Positions 52,088 to 61,011 of a stretch of DNA of 64,000 bases are shown one piece after another. The notes beneath the pieces were generated by a model. That model was not told the origin of the DNA and searched no databases. It saw only the letters and a list, made by a program, of their open reading frames with translations. Origin of the DNA: Chloroflexota bacterium (GTDB lineage Bacteria; Chloroflexota; Dehalococcoidia; DSTF01; RBG-16-68-14); NCBI GenBank assembly GCA_029262675.1, contig JAJCYW010000010.1:1-64000 (forward strand), written 5' to 3'. The stretch's first letter is position 1; each line of letters starts with the position of its first letter. The position numbers and the translations under genes are program-made.

Positions 52088-54184
52088 GTGGTGCGAGAAG
52101 GAAGGATTGTGAGCCGTCGAGAACAAGACCGTCGCCGCGATAGGTCGTTCTCCCTGACTAGGTCCCGGCGGCAGCGTCGCTACCAGGCCCGCCACGAACT
52201 GCAGGATCAGGGCCGCGTCGATGCTATTCACGCTGCCATTGCCGTTGGTGTCTGCGTTCTGCTCGCAGGCCAGCGAGCCGATCAGTCCGGCGCCGAGCTG
52301 TAGCAGCAGCGCGGCGTCGATGCTGTTCACGGCGTCGTCGCAGTTGACGTCGCCGACCAGCCCGCCGAGCGGCGTTGTCGGCGTCGGCGCTGGAGGAGTA
52401 GCCGTTGGCGGCACCGGCGACGTAGCTGTTGGCGGCACCGTTGCGGTCGGCATGGAGGTAGGTGTGTTGGTGGCGGTGGGCGTCGGTGTCGGCTTTTCGA
52501 CGCTCGTGACCACGTAGAGCGACCACGCGTTGAGAGTCCCCACGTCGCCGCCTTGGACGTCGGAGACCTGCAGCATCCACGTTCCCGCCGCGCTCTCGCC
52601 GTCGAAGACGCTCAGGGGCTCGTTCGGGGTGAAGTCGCCGTTGATGGCAGGCGTGTTGGTGTCACACTCATCCTCGACCGCGGACAGGGCGTCGTCGTCG
52701 AACACGGCGTTCACATCGTCGCCGTCGCACCCTAAGTTGAGGACGGGGTACGCGGGTCGGTCGAGCAACGCAACGCTCGTGCCCGTGTCGCTGTGCGTTA
52801 GCGTGACGATGAGGTCTCCCACCCAGGTGTGGCTGATGTCGAGGAAGACATTGATGTCCTCAATGGTAGCGCCGTCGGCGGCCGCGAAGGCGTCGGTGAT
52901 CCCGGTCGAGTCGCTGTCTGGGATGGCCAAGGCCGGTGATAAGGCGAGCCGGATGAACCAGTCGACGACGTCCACGGGCGCCGTCCTTTCCGTCGCCGTG
53001 CCATCTCCCAACTGGCCGAGGACATTGTCTCCCCAGCACTTGACGCGGCCGCTGGTGGTCGCCGCGCACGTGTGATCGACGCCGGCGGCTACCGAGGTGA
53101 CGCCTGCTGTCATGCCCGGAACATCCCAGGGCGCCGCGCGGTCCATCGTTGTCCCGTCTCCTAATTGACCGTTTGCGTTGGACCCCCAGCACTTGAGACT
53201 GCCTCCCGTTGTGACGGCGCACGTGTGGCCGACCGGTGTAAACGTGGTAGTGATGAGAATGCCACCCACCGCCACGTCGGATATTCCCGTCGCGAGACCC
53301 GATACGTTCACCGGCGCGGAACGGTCAACCGTTGTCCCGTCGCCCAACTGGCCGGTGACGTTGGCGCCCCAACACTTGACCCCGCCTGTCGTGGTCACCG
53401 CACAGGTGTGATAGTTGCCCGCAGCGACGGAAGCGACGCCGCTCGTCAGCCCGGAGACATCTACAGGCGAAAACCTGCTCGTCGTCGTGCCGTCTCCCAG
53501 TTGACCGAATGAGTTGGACCCCCAGCACTTGACGCCGCCTACTGCGGTCACGGCGCACGTGTGATTGCCGCCCGCGGCGATTGCGGTGACGCCGCTGGCC
53601 AGGCCCGGTATGTCCCAGGGCGCCGCACGGTCCACGTTCGTCCCGTCTCCTAGCTGGCCTGCTCCGTTGTATCCCCAGCACTTGACGGCCCCGGCTGTCG
53701 TCAGCGCGCACGTGTGGTAGCCTCCCGCTGACACGGCAGCCACGCCGCTGCTCAGGCCGGACACGTTCGTGGGCGTTGCGCGTTCGTTGCCTGAAGTGCC
53801 GTCTCCGACCTGGCCGTCCCTGTTGAACCCCCAGCACTTGACGCCGCCGGCGTCCGTCAGCGCGCAGGCATGGGAGTCTCCCATGGTCACCGCCGCCACG
53901 CCGCTCGCAAGCCCGGACACGTCGACCGGGGTGCTGCTACAGTCAATAGCGCTGGGGCCGCACGTCTCGGTGGTAGGGGCCCCTAGTTCACCGGCACTGT
54001 TCCTTCCCCAGCATTGGGCGCCGCCAAACGAGGCCACAGCGCACGTCTGATAGCCGCCTGCGTTCACCTGCCCCCTGCCGCCGGTGGCGGACACCGGACC
54101 GGGCCTTGGCGCAACAAGCGTCGCGGCGAGGAGAGCCAGCATTGCCAGGCACGCGCACGCCAGAAGCGTTCTTCGTCTGCCCAT
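52082..54184 (-). CDS. Secreted RCC1-repeat protein with P-domain and C-terminal dockerin
   Basis: 700 residues; GGGAGGAAG precedes the ATG. Signal peptide (about 8-33), then seven RCC1-type repeats with the bacterial signature HTCAxT..GxVKCWGxNxxGQLG (a seven-blade propeller with paired cysteines). A proprotein-convertase P-domain-like module follows (about 410-550; ALAIPDSDSTGITDAF, ISHTWVGDLIVTLTHSDTGT, GTWMLQVSDVQGGDVGTLNA). A Thr/Pro linker then precedes a dockerin with loops DVNCDDAVNSID and DTNGNGSVNSID. About 25 residues extend past the dockerin. It is a third type of dockerin-bearing surface protein, expected to bind a cohesin such as those at 3414 and 8475. No enzyme activity is evident. 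Confidence 0.9.
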   Translation of the reverse strand: MGRRRTLLACACLAMLALLAATLVAPRPGPVSATGGRGQVNAGGYQTCAVASFGGAQCWGRNSAGELGAPTTETCGPSAIDCSSTPVDVSGLASGVAAVTMGDSHACALTDAGGVKCWGFNRDGQVGDGTSGNERATPTNVSGLSSGVAAVSAGGYHTCALTTAGAVKCWGYNGAGQLGDGTNVDRAAPWDIPGLASGVTAIAAGGNHTCAVTAVGGVKCWGSNSFGQLGDGTTTSRFSPVDVSGLTSGVASVAAGNYHTCAVTTTGGVKCWGANVTGQLGDGTTVDRSAPVNVSGLATGISDVAVGGILITTTFTPVGHTCAVTTGGSLKCWGSNANGQLGDGTTMDRAAPWDVPGMTAGVTSVAAGVDHTCAATTSGRVKCWGDNVLGQLGDGTATERTAPVDVVDWFIRLALSPALAIPDSDSTGITDAFAAADGATIEDINVFLDISHTWVGDLIVTLTHSDTGTSVALLDRPAYPVLNLGCDGDDVNAVFDDDALSAVEDECDTNTPAINGDFTPNEPLSVFDGESAAGTWMLQVSDVQGGDVGTLNAWSLYVVTSVEKPTPTPTATNTPTSMPTATVPPTATSPVPPTATPPAPTPTTPLGGLVGDVNCDDAVNSIDAALLLQLGAGLIGSLACEQNADTNGNGSVNSIDAALILQFVAGLVATLPPGPSQGERPIAATVLFSTAHNPSFSHHL

Positions 54185-54332
54185 TGCTTCCTCCCTTGAG
54201 CTGTCAGGCCGGCGCTTACGTGGACTGGAATCGGGTTGACATCAAGGCACAATGAGAGCTTGCGAGGCCGGCGACCGACCAGCGGCTTCGCGACTCTCAT
54301 GGGCCATGGCCCGTTCGTTCGGCTCGGGCTGG

Positions 54333-54827
54333 CTAGGAGATCGGATCTAAGACGACGACCGGGATTTGTCGATCAGTCTTCGTCTGGTACTCCGCATATG
54401 CCGGCCATGCCTCGACCGCCAGCGCCCACCACTGCGTTCTCTCATCCCCCTGCACCTCGCGAGCGCCTAATTCGTAGACGTTCGCGCCGTCCTGCAGCGT
54501 CACCTCTGGCGAGGCCGTCAGGTTGAGGTACCAGACCGGATGCTTCGGAGCGCCGCCCATCGAAGCGATGACGGCGTATGTTCCGTCGCGCTCGACGCGC
54601 ATCAGGGGTGACTTGCGTACCTTGCCGCTATGGCGGCCCCGCGTGGTGAGGATGATGATTGGCTTGTCCTGGAGTGTCCCACCCTCGGCGCCACCTGTAG
54701 CCTCGTAGAGCGCCACCTGATCGGCGGCGAACTGCCACGGACTTGGCTCGTAGTCTCCTTCGATTGGCACGCGCCGATCATACTGCGAAGCTCGCGTGGC
54801 TGCAAGCTCGGAGACGTCGAACGTCAT
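54333..54827 (-). CDS. Deazaflavin (F420)-dependent nitroreductase-family protein
   Basis: 164 residues. IIILTTRGRHSGKVRKSPLM, RDGTYAVIASMGGAPKHPVW, YLNLTASPEVTLQ and REVQGDERTQWWALAVEAWP match the DDN family of split-barrel proteins that bind F420. These enzymes reduce quinones or xenobiotics. Together with the other split-barrel genes in the window it implies F420 use. No other gene is needed to explain its context. Confidence 0.88.
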   Translation of the reverse strand: MTFDVSELAATRASQYDRRVPIEGDYEPSPWQFAADQVALYEATGGAEGGTLQDKPIIILTTRGRHSGKVRKSPLMRVERDGTYAVIASMGGAPKHPVWYLNLTASPEVTLQDGANVYELGAREVQGDERTQWWALAVEAWPAYAEYQTKTDRQIPVVVLDPIS

Positions 54828-55065
54828 TCTGGCGTCGGTTGGCTTGGAGAGGGTGCGGAATGTTGAAGACGAGCCCGCCGCAGCCTCCTCTCCATTGCAA
54901 GCATCACTTGGCTGGGCGCTGCGGGGGCACGGCTGGGAACGCGGGTAACAGGCGGTCAGTTGTCGTTTGAGAGATCCGTACAGCCTTGGCCGCCGGATCC
55001 GATCGTCACCGGCGGGAATGCTCCAAGTGGGCTATGGCGCTGCGGGCCGGTAGTTGTTTTAGGGC

Positions 55066-55866
55066 CTACCGGCAGTCGTGGTCGTACTGGTTGATCACGC
55101 CCAGAATGTCGATCAGCAGGTCTATCACCCCATCCGGCGCGGTCATGTTCCAGGCGTTGGGGCCAGCGGACGGCCCGCGATCATAGTGTGCGTCGTACGG
55201 TGGCGCGCCGCCAGCGGCAGGCTGGTAGTGGTTGATGACGCCCAAGATGTCGAACAGAAGGTCGACCACGCCGTCTTGGCCCGGCCCTGAGATTGTCTCC
55301 ACATCGTAGAAGTCCCAGGGGTTTAGGTAGTCACGCAGGCCGCCCAACGTTTCGTCTGAGCCATTCTCCCTCTGGTCGCTGCAGCCGTCGCCGTCGGTGT
55401 CAGTTGGGTCGGGCGTGGGTGTCACCGTAGGAGTGGGTGTCGTCGTTGGCGGGGGCACCTTCTTCGTGCCCGTAAGTGGTTCGGCGCATCCGCAGCCATG
55501 CCAAGAGACGATTCCATTCATTATCGTCAGACCATCTGTAATGCCGGAGAGGAAGATTGTACCGTTATCCACAGCGAAGGCGCCCGTGGCCTTGACGATT
55601 GTGCCGGTTATGCCGAGAGTTGTCCCCGAAACGTCGCAGTCTAGGTCGACAGAGAGCGCAGAGTCGATCTGCGTAACAGTAGCCGAACACGTTTCTATAG
55701 TAGTCAACTCCCAGTTCCATTTGCCCGTCATGTCGATGGCCGCCTCAGCACGGTTGTCAGGCGCAAGCACGGTGACCAGGGCTATCGTTAGCACGACCGT
55801 CAGCGCTGCTGGTACTGCGGTGATCAGCTTGTTCAATGCTCGCCTCCTTGCCTGTGACTTTCGCAC
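55066..55866 (-). CDS. Secreted protein with C-terminal dockerin-like (DGVVDLLFDILGV) module
   Basis: 266 residues. Signal peptide (about 15-42), a beta-rich domain of about 90 residues (WNWELTTIETCSATVTQIDS, with three or more cysteines), a Thr/Pro linker, an EF-hand-like DTDGDGCSDQRE, then NPWDFYDVETI and two repeated units, DGVVDLLFDILGVINHYQP and DGVIDLLIDILGVINQYDHD. The two units about 55 residues apart, each with Asp-Gly and a following hydrophobic helix, are like the F-hand pair of a dockerin but lack the DxNxDG loop. The C-terminal 100 residues are almost the same as those of the next gene at 56003. Confidence 0.75.
   Translation of the reverse strand: MRKSQARRRALNKLITAVPAALTVVLTIALVTVLAPDNRAEAAIDMTGKWNWELTTIETCSATVTQIDSALSVDLDCDVSGTTLGITGTIVKATGAFAVDNGTIFLSGITDGLTIMNGIVSWHGCGCAEPLTGTKKVPPPTTTPTPTVTPTPDPTDTDGDGCSDQRENGSDETLGGLRDYLNPWDFYDVETISGPGQDGVVDLLFDILGVINHYQPAAGGAPPYDAHYDRGPSAGPNAWNMTAPDGVIDLLIDILGVINQYDHDCR
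55090..55330 (-). repeat. Duplicated dockerin-like coding module, copy 1
   Basis: About 210-240 bases coding NPWDFYDV to INQYDHDCR are highly similar in DNA to about 56020-56260; shared stretches include GTCGTACGGTGGCGCGCCGC. A direct repeat about 930 bases apart, probably from module duplication. Confidence 0.8.
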
Positions 55867-56002
55867 CCCTTGCTAGGAACGACTGGAGATGATACGAGAG
55901 GCTCCCAGTTGTTTCGCTAGTCGTCAGATATCTCAGTCAAGCGACCTGCCTATGGGTGCCAGACGCCGCCTAGCTCTACGTGTCGCGTGCCGCGACCTTG
56001 GC

Positions 56003-57295
56003 CTACCGGCAGTCGTGGTCAAATTGTTGGACCACGCCTAGTATGTCGTTCAGCAGGTCGATGACGCCGTCCGGAGCAGTCATGTTCCAGGGATTCGGCC
56101 CGGCAGATTCTCCGCGGTCGTAGTGCGCGTCGTACGGTGGCGCGCCGCCGGCGGCTGGCTGGTAGTGGTTGATGACGCCAAGGATGTCGAACAACAGATC
56201 TATCTTGCCGTCCTGGCCCGGGCCGCTGATGGTTTCGACGTCGTAGAAGTCCCACGGGTTCTTGTAGTCTCGTCCGCCGCCGATGTTGGCGCCCGCTTTC
56301 GGGAGGTTCTCTCGCGCGTCGCTACAGCCGTCGCCGTCGGTATCGCCTGGGTCGGGTTGCTTGGTCGTTGTCGGCGTGATCGTGGGCGTGGGTGTGATCG
56401 TGGGCGTGGGCGTGATCGTGGGCGTGGGGGTCGGCAGCGGGCCGACTATGCAGTTGATCTGCGCGCTCGCCAGCGTCGGCGTGTACTCGATCGCCGGTCT
56501 GTCGACGAGCACACTGTGGCTCCCGGCAGCTGACAATGTGAGAGTGGCCGTACCGGGGGCCTGGCAGGTGAATACGAACTGGGCGGTCGGGCCGGTGCCA
56601 GACCAATTTGGATTGCCGGGCAGGATGTCAAAACCGATAAGCTCAATGTACGCGTCGTTCCAGAAGTCGTCGTCAGCAGGGCCCAACACTTGAGCAGCGA
56701 CTCCTCCATTGTTTTCCTGCCACCTGTCGTTGTCTTCGGCAGTTCGCGGGGTGAGATCAAGCAGGGGTTCGTCCCAGTGTAGACGCAGGCCGTAACCGTC
56801 AACTGTACCCGGATTGGACGTGACATGAACGCTAACCGTAACCGGTACTCCGACGGACGCTAGGCGCTTCGTTTCGACTGTGTCGCTAAGGCTGGTGGAC
56901 TCTCCTTCCGCGTCGATTGCCAGAGCGCCGCCGGCAGGCGTGGCCTTGGGGAATGGCGTGGCGGTCTGGCATGACGTCGTATTGCCGAACTGTAGGACTA
57001 CCCCGAGGATGTCGTTTAAGAGGTCGACAAAGCCGTCCTTGTTCATGTCTGCCCGCACGTCGTACGGTGGACCACCACCTGGGGCGTGATGGTCTCCCGC
57101 GATAATGATATCGATCAACTCGACGGTGCCGTTACCATCGAGGTCCCCGCAGCCGCTGGCGGCGGAGACGGTGTGAACCGACCCCTGGGGCGAAGCTAGC
57201 GTCGCTACCAGCGCGACTAAGCCTGTGAAGACTAGAAATGCGGCTCCGATGAGTGTCCTGGTCTGCATCATGCACCCCCTTAGGTTCGACATCAC
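56003..57295 (-). CDS. Secreted protein with cohesin-like core flanked by dockerin-like modules
   Basis: 430 residues. Signal peptide (about 14-45), an N-terminal dockerin-like pair (GCGDLDGNGTVELIDIIIAG and DMNKDGFVDLLNDILGVVLQ), then a beta-sandwich (about 130-285) with VTVSVHVTSNPGTVDGYGLR, LHWDEPLLDLTPR and TAQFVFTCQAPGTATLTLSA, resembling a cohesin. A Thr-Pro linker, DTDGDGCSDARE and a second dockerin-like module (NPWDFYDV, DGKIDLLFDILGV, DGVIDLLNDILGV) close the chain. Such an order suits an adaptor that both binds and is bound. The cohesin call is tentative. A TTGACA/TAGACT promoter lies upstream (57384-57411). Confidence 0.72.
   Translation of the reverse strand: MMSNLRGCMMQTRTLIGAAFLVFTGLVALVATLASPQGSVHTVSAASGCGDLDGNGTVELIDIIIAGDHHAPGGGPPYDVRADMNKDGFVDLLNDILGVVLQFGNTTSCQTATPFPKATPAGGALAIDAEGESTSLSDTVETKRLASVGVPVTVSVHVTSNPGTVDGYGLRLHWDEPLLDLTPRTAEDNDRWQENNGGVAAQVLGPADDDFWNDAYIELIGFDILPGNPNWSGTGPTAQFVFTCQAPGTATLTLSAAGSHSVLVDRPAIEYTPTLASAQINCIVGPLPTPTPTITPTPTITPTPTITPTTTKQPDPGDTDGDGCSDARENLPKAGANIGGGRDYKNPWDFYDVETISGPGQDGKIDLLFDILGVINHYQPAAGGAPPYDAHYDRGESAGPNPWNMTAPDGVIDLLNDILGVVQQFDHDCR
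56020..56260 (-). repeat. Duplicated dockerin-like coding module, copy 2
   Basis: Second copy of the DNA repeat described at 55090-55330, coding the last two units of the 56003 gene. Substitutions are mostly at third positions, suggesting selection on the protein. Confidence 0.8.
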
Positions 57296-57383
57296 GACAG
57301 GCGCTTGCTGCCAGCGTGAGGGGCTCTAAGATCCGGCGGATTGGCGTTTCCGCGGGTCTCGGCCGCCAGTCAGTCAGGCCAAG

Positions 57384-57411
57384 AGTCTAGCAGTTGCTCT
57401 AGGATTGTCAA
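57384..57411 (-). promoter_or_regulatory. Sigma70-type promoter of the adaptor-like gene
   Basis: On the minus strand TTGACA (57411-57406), 16 bases, TAGACT (57389-57384). Transcription would start near 57377, leaving an 80-base leader with a short CCGCGG/CCGCC-rich folded part and AAGGGGGTG before the ATG. Confidence 0.65.
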
Positions 57412-57497
57412 GAGCCACATGGCCGGCAGCGGTGGTGCGGATGTAGGTAGTGGCAGACAAGTCGGGATCAGTCATCAGGTCCTTCTGTAGCCCCGAG

Positions 57498-57503
57498 TAT
57501 ACT
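57498..57503 (+). promoter_or_regulatory. -10 box for a leaderless transcript
   Basis: TATACT ends 9 bases before the ATG at 57513 and no ribosome site exists, so transcription probably begins at or next to the start codon. Compare TATACT at 27389. Confidence 0.5.
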
Positions 57504-57512
57504 AAGGGCGCC

Positions 57513-59669
57513 ATGGACAACTCTCGACGGCTCTCTCCCGAAGTTCAGAAACGCTTCACCAAAGCTGACAGCAGCAGGCAGCAGGGCGAGAACGCCGGCG
57601 TAACAAGGGCTTTCTCGCGCTGGCGCCGCGGACTCATGGCCGCTGTAAGGGTCTGGCTTCCCCCGATTCGGCCGCCTTCGGCACGCGCCGCCGTTCGGCG
57701 CCTGCTGAACTGGGGCCGGGAGAACCAAGACGAGATCATCGCCTTCGTCACCATCGTCAGCGTTGGCGCTTTCCTCCGGCTCTATCACCTGGACAGCATT
57801 CCTTCAGGAGGCATACACGGTGATGAGGCCCTAGGTGCTCTGCGAGCCCACGCCATCTTGGACCGTGAATGGGCGGGACCATTCGACCCCTACCACGCAT
57901 TCGGGGCGCCAGCAGGGTGGGAATTCTGGATGGCCGGGGTCATCTGGCTCTTCGGCGATAGCCTGTTCGCCATCCGTATGTCCATGGCGCTGTTGGCCAT
58001 CGCGGCGATCCCGTTGGCCTACTTTCTGTTCAGGGCGATCGACGGCAAAGCCACAGCGATTATCGGTTCGAGCCTGCTCGCGTTCTCAGGTTGGCACCTC
58101 TTGTTCAGCCGCCAGGCCTGGCCACCGGTGACGATGACGACGACTGCACTCCTCTCCGGTCTCTTCTTGGTGCTCACCCTGCGTTCGCAAAAATGGTGGC
58201 TCTTCCCGCTGACCGGGTTTGTCATGGCCCTGGGGCTCTACATGTACAACGGCTACTTCTACTTTCTCTTCGGCGCCAGCGTGGTGCTGGCAGGCTGGCT
58301 CGTCGGACAGAGGGCCGCCTTCGCAAGGGCCGTGCTCAGCCTCGCAGTCTTGTCCGCCGCCTTCTTCCTCACCGCCCTGCCCATGCTCACCTACATACGC
58401 GAGCACCAGGACACATACTTTCGCTATCCCCGTTCGACGTCCATCTTCAACTCGGCCCGCTACGACGGAGCGTCTGGCTTCATGGAACGCGCGGATGTCG
58501 TGTTGGACTCAGGGCGCGACTTCGTCCGGCTGCTGGTCTTCGATGGCGCGCGGGACATACCGATGCTCGCCGTAGCCACGTCGGTGCTCCTGGGACTCGG
58601 CTTCCTCTACGCGGTCCGGCGATGGCGAGAGCCGGGGATGGCCCTCTGTCTGATCCTGTTCCTTTTGATCCCGTGGGCGGCGATTCTTAATCCTGGCGGA
58701 GCCTCCATCATGCTCCGCCGTGCCATCGGAGTGACGCCGTTCATTGCATTTCTGGCGGCGCTGCCGCTGAGCGCCGCTCTCCGGAGCAAGTACTTGGCAG
58801 CACCCCCGCTAAAGGCGTTAGTGCTCGCGGCTGCCGTTGCAGCCGTTGCAAGCGTTGGCGTGACGAACGTCAACTTCTACTTCAGGGGTTACGCCGCGTC
58901 ATTCGACACGAGAACCAATTATGAAATGGTGCATGCCTCCAATTTTCTCGCTGACCTGCCAGGAGATCCGTATGTGTATTTCTACAGCACTCGTTGGACG
59001 TTTGACTATGTAATCCGCCAGTACCTGGCCCCAGACGTTGAGGGCGAAAATCGCTCAGGCAATTGGGGATCGGACTTCGATCTGACGCCACGGCACGATC
59101 GCGACATCGTCTACATGTTCCTCGGCTCCCTGCTCGATACGAGCGCCGACGTAGAGCGACTCTACCCGGGCGGTCAAGCTAGCGAGTTTGTCGATGAACA
59201 CGAAACGGTCGTGTATCGGGCGTATGAGCTGCCCCGTACGGCCGATGTAAGCCGAGAGCTCCCAGAACCCGGATCACCGGAGGCGATAGAGTCGCTGACC
59301 GAAGGTGAAGGGTCCAACGAAGCGCGAGACGAGGTCCGGAGACTTCACTTAGAACAACTCAGGCAGGCGCTTGAAGACTACGCGGAGCAAACGGGCTCCT
59401 ACCCAGATACGAACAACCAACTGCAAACACTGTGCGTGTTTAGGGAGCTCGACGCGGGTTGCGCGCTAACTACGATCCTTTCGGAGCTGCCGGCGGATCC
59501 GCTCGGCTCGCCGGGAAGCAACGGCTATTGGTACAGCTCTGATGGCAGCAGCTTCCTCCTGGTGGCGCAGCAAGAGAGCATCGAAGGAGAAGTGATCGGC
59601 TGCCCGGACTACATCGTGCAAAGCGCCGGAGGCGCGGGGCGCTATTGCGTACAAGTCCCTAAGCCATGA
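57513..59669 (+). CDS. GT39-like membrane glycosyltransferase fused to pseudopilin-like domain
   Basis: 718 residues from ATG at 57513 (the open frame begins 21 codons earlier). After a basic N-terminus, about 11-12 membrane helices carry a GT39/ArnT-like pattern; the first outer loop has GGIHGDEALGALRAHAI with the catalytic Asp-Glu pair, and the lipid-sugar region ILNPGGASIMLRRAIG. The soluble C-terminal part includes YFYSTRWTFDYVIRQYLAPD. The last about 125 residues, RRLHLEQLRQALEDYAEQTG SYPD and LPADPLGSPGSNGYWYSSDG, resemble the periplasmic head of a GspG-like pseudopilin without its hydrophobic stem. The enzyme probably glycosylates proteins or lipids at the cell surface, perhaps the surface proteins encoded upstream. 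Confidence 0.82.
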   Translation: MDNSRRLSPEVQKRFTKADSSRQQGENAGVTRAFSRWRRGLMAAVRVWLPPIRPPSARAAVRRLLNWGRENQDEIIAFVTIVSVGAFLRLYHLDSIPSGGIHGDEALGALRAHAILDREWAGPFDPYHAFGAPAGWEFWMAGVIWLFGDSLFAIRMSMALLAIAAIPLAYFLFRAIDGKATAIIGSSLLAFSGWHLLFSRQAWPPVTMTTTALLSGLFLVLTLRSQKWWLFPLTGFVMALGLYMYNGYFYFLFGASVVLAGWLVGQRAAFARAVLSLAVLSAAFFLTALPMLTYIREHQDTYFRYPRSTSIFNSARYDGASGFMERADVVLDSGRDFVRLLVFDGARDIPMLAVATSVLLGLGFLYAVRRWREPGMALCLILFLLIPWAAILNPGGASIMLRRAIGVTPFIAFLAALPLSAALRSKYLAAPPLKALVLAAAVAAVASVGVTNVNFYFRGYAASFDTRTNYEMVHASNFLADLPGDPYVYFYSTRWTFDYVIRQYLAPDVEGENRSGNWGSDFDLTPRHDRDIVYMFLGSLLDTSADVERLYPGGQASEFVDEHETVVYRAYELPRTADVSRELPEPGSPEAIESLTEGEGSNEARDEVRRLHLEQLRQALEDYAEQTGSYPDTNNQLQTLCVFRELDAGCALTTILSELPADPLGSPGSNGYWYSSDGSSFLLVAQQESIEGEVIGCPDYIVQSAGGAGRYCVQVPKP

Positions 59670-59850
59670 TGCGTTCTCGGGCAGCGCAACATCCCCAACC
59701 CGTCAGCGTTGTCTGGTTGCTTGGTGGCCCACTCATCGTTGTCCGGGCATTGCCCGCAGATTCAATAACCGGCCCGCCGCCGGAAGCCGACTACAGCGGC
59801 GACGGCTTTGAGGTGGCACCTGACGCTTAGGAAGGAGTAGCCTGCTAGCT

Positions 59851-60759
59851 ATGTCTGCGACACCTCAGGAGAGCAACGGGAACGGAACGATTGCCGAAGG
59901 CTGCGCCTTGTGCGGCAGCCTTGACAGCAGGTTAGTGGTTCGCACTAAGCAGCGGACAGTCGCCGAGTGCGCAGCGTGCGGGCTGAGGGCGCTCAAGCCG
60001 ATGCCCTCGATAGAGGAACTGATCGCCGTCAACGATGAGACAGTCCACCCATTCTTCGACGCGTACCTTGAAGACGAGCAGTCGTACCGCGCGTACTTTA
60101 CCCGAAAGCTGGACGACCTCCAGAGATACAGAGCCGCTGGCCGGCTCCTGGACGTAGGCTGCGGAGCCGGTTTCTTCCTGGACGCCGCGCGAGACCGCGG
60201 TTATGACGTCGCCGGCTTGGACTTATCGTCTGTCCCCGCCGCCTATGCGCGCGATACGCTGCACCTCGACGTGACGGTGGGAAGCCTATTCGACTACCAG
60301 TCCCCCAGTGGCGCGTTCGATGTCGTCACCCTATTCCAGACAATCGAGCACGAACCCACTCCCGTGGCGCTCGGTGCGGAGTTGTTCCGCATGCTCGCTC
60401 CCGGAGGGATCCTGATGGTCACGACGCCGGCCGCCGACGGCTTCGTAGCACGTGTGATGGGAAGTCGCTGGTTCGGCTACCGAAACGTCGAACACGTCTC
60501 CTTCTTCAGCCGCCAGAGTCTTCGCCATGTCCTGGAAGGCGCCGGGTTTGAGATCGTCCTCCTGGAAATCGAGCACGGCAAGCGGCTGACCATGAAATAC
60601 GTGCTCAACAGGCTGATCAACTACTACTACAACCACCGAACGTTTCTCAGCAATGGACTGCGGGTGCTGCGCCCGGCAATGTTCCTGTTGGGGAAGGCGG
60701 CACTCTTCGAGCCGTGGGCGCATCTCTACGCGGTAGCCCGGAAACCAGCGAAGCCCTAG
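59851..60759 (+). CDS. Class I SAM-dependent methyltransferase with N-terminal zinc ribbon
   Basis: 302 residues; GGAAGGAG precedes the ATG. Residues 18-50 hold CALCGSLDSRL and CAACGLRAL, a zinc ribbon common in sugar and polysaccharide methyltransferases. The core has LLDVGCGAGFFLDAARDRGY (SAM loop), VAGLDLS, FDVVTLFQTIEHEP and APGGILMVTTP. A hydrophobic C-terminal stretch (about 255-275) suggests membrane association. It lies 180 bases after the glycosyltransferase gene and may act in the same surface-glycan pathway. Confidence 0.88.
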   Translation: MSATPQESNGNGTIAEGCALCGSLDSRLVVRTKQRTVAECAACGLRALKPMPSIEELIAVNDETVHPFFDAYLEDEQSYRAYFTRKLDDLQRYRAAGRLLDVGCGAGFFLDAARDRGYDVAGLDLSSVPAAYARDTLHLDVTVGSLFDYQSPSGAFDVVTLFQTIEHEPTPVALGAELFRMLAPGGILMVTTPAADGFVARVMGSRWFGYRNVEHVSFFSRQSLRHVLEGAGFEIVLLEIEHGKRLTMKYVLNRLINYYYNHRTFLSNGLRVLRPAMFLLGKAALFEPWAHLYAVARKPAKP

Positions 60760-61011
60760 CTGCCGCGAAGTCCTCTTCAATCGATAACATCGAATTAGCT
60801 TGCCTCTCCGAAGAATTGGGCGACATCTCCCAGCGTCCAGTAAGCGCCCCTCACGCATTCATCCGTCTCCGCGCACTGAACATGCGGCTCCTTTCGCAGA
60901 GCTATTCTTCATCACCTCTTAGAACGAGCATCGTCTGGCCGATTGATGTGGCAGGGCGCGTGGCTAGGCCAGCGGCTCGAATCTGGACGGTTCCTGTATC
61001 TAGAACGGGAC

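Noticed and set aside
57296..57383. Leader of the adaptor-like gene as a c-di-GMP riboswitch
   Set aside because: It has folded GC segments, but the GACGCAAAGCC core and tetraloop receptor expected for that class are absent.
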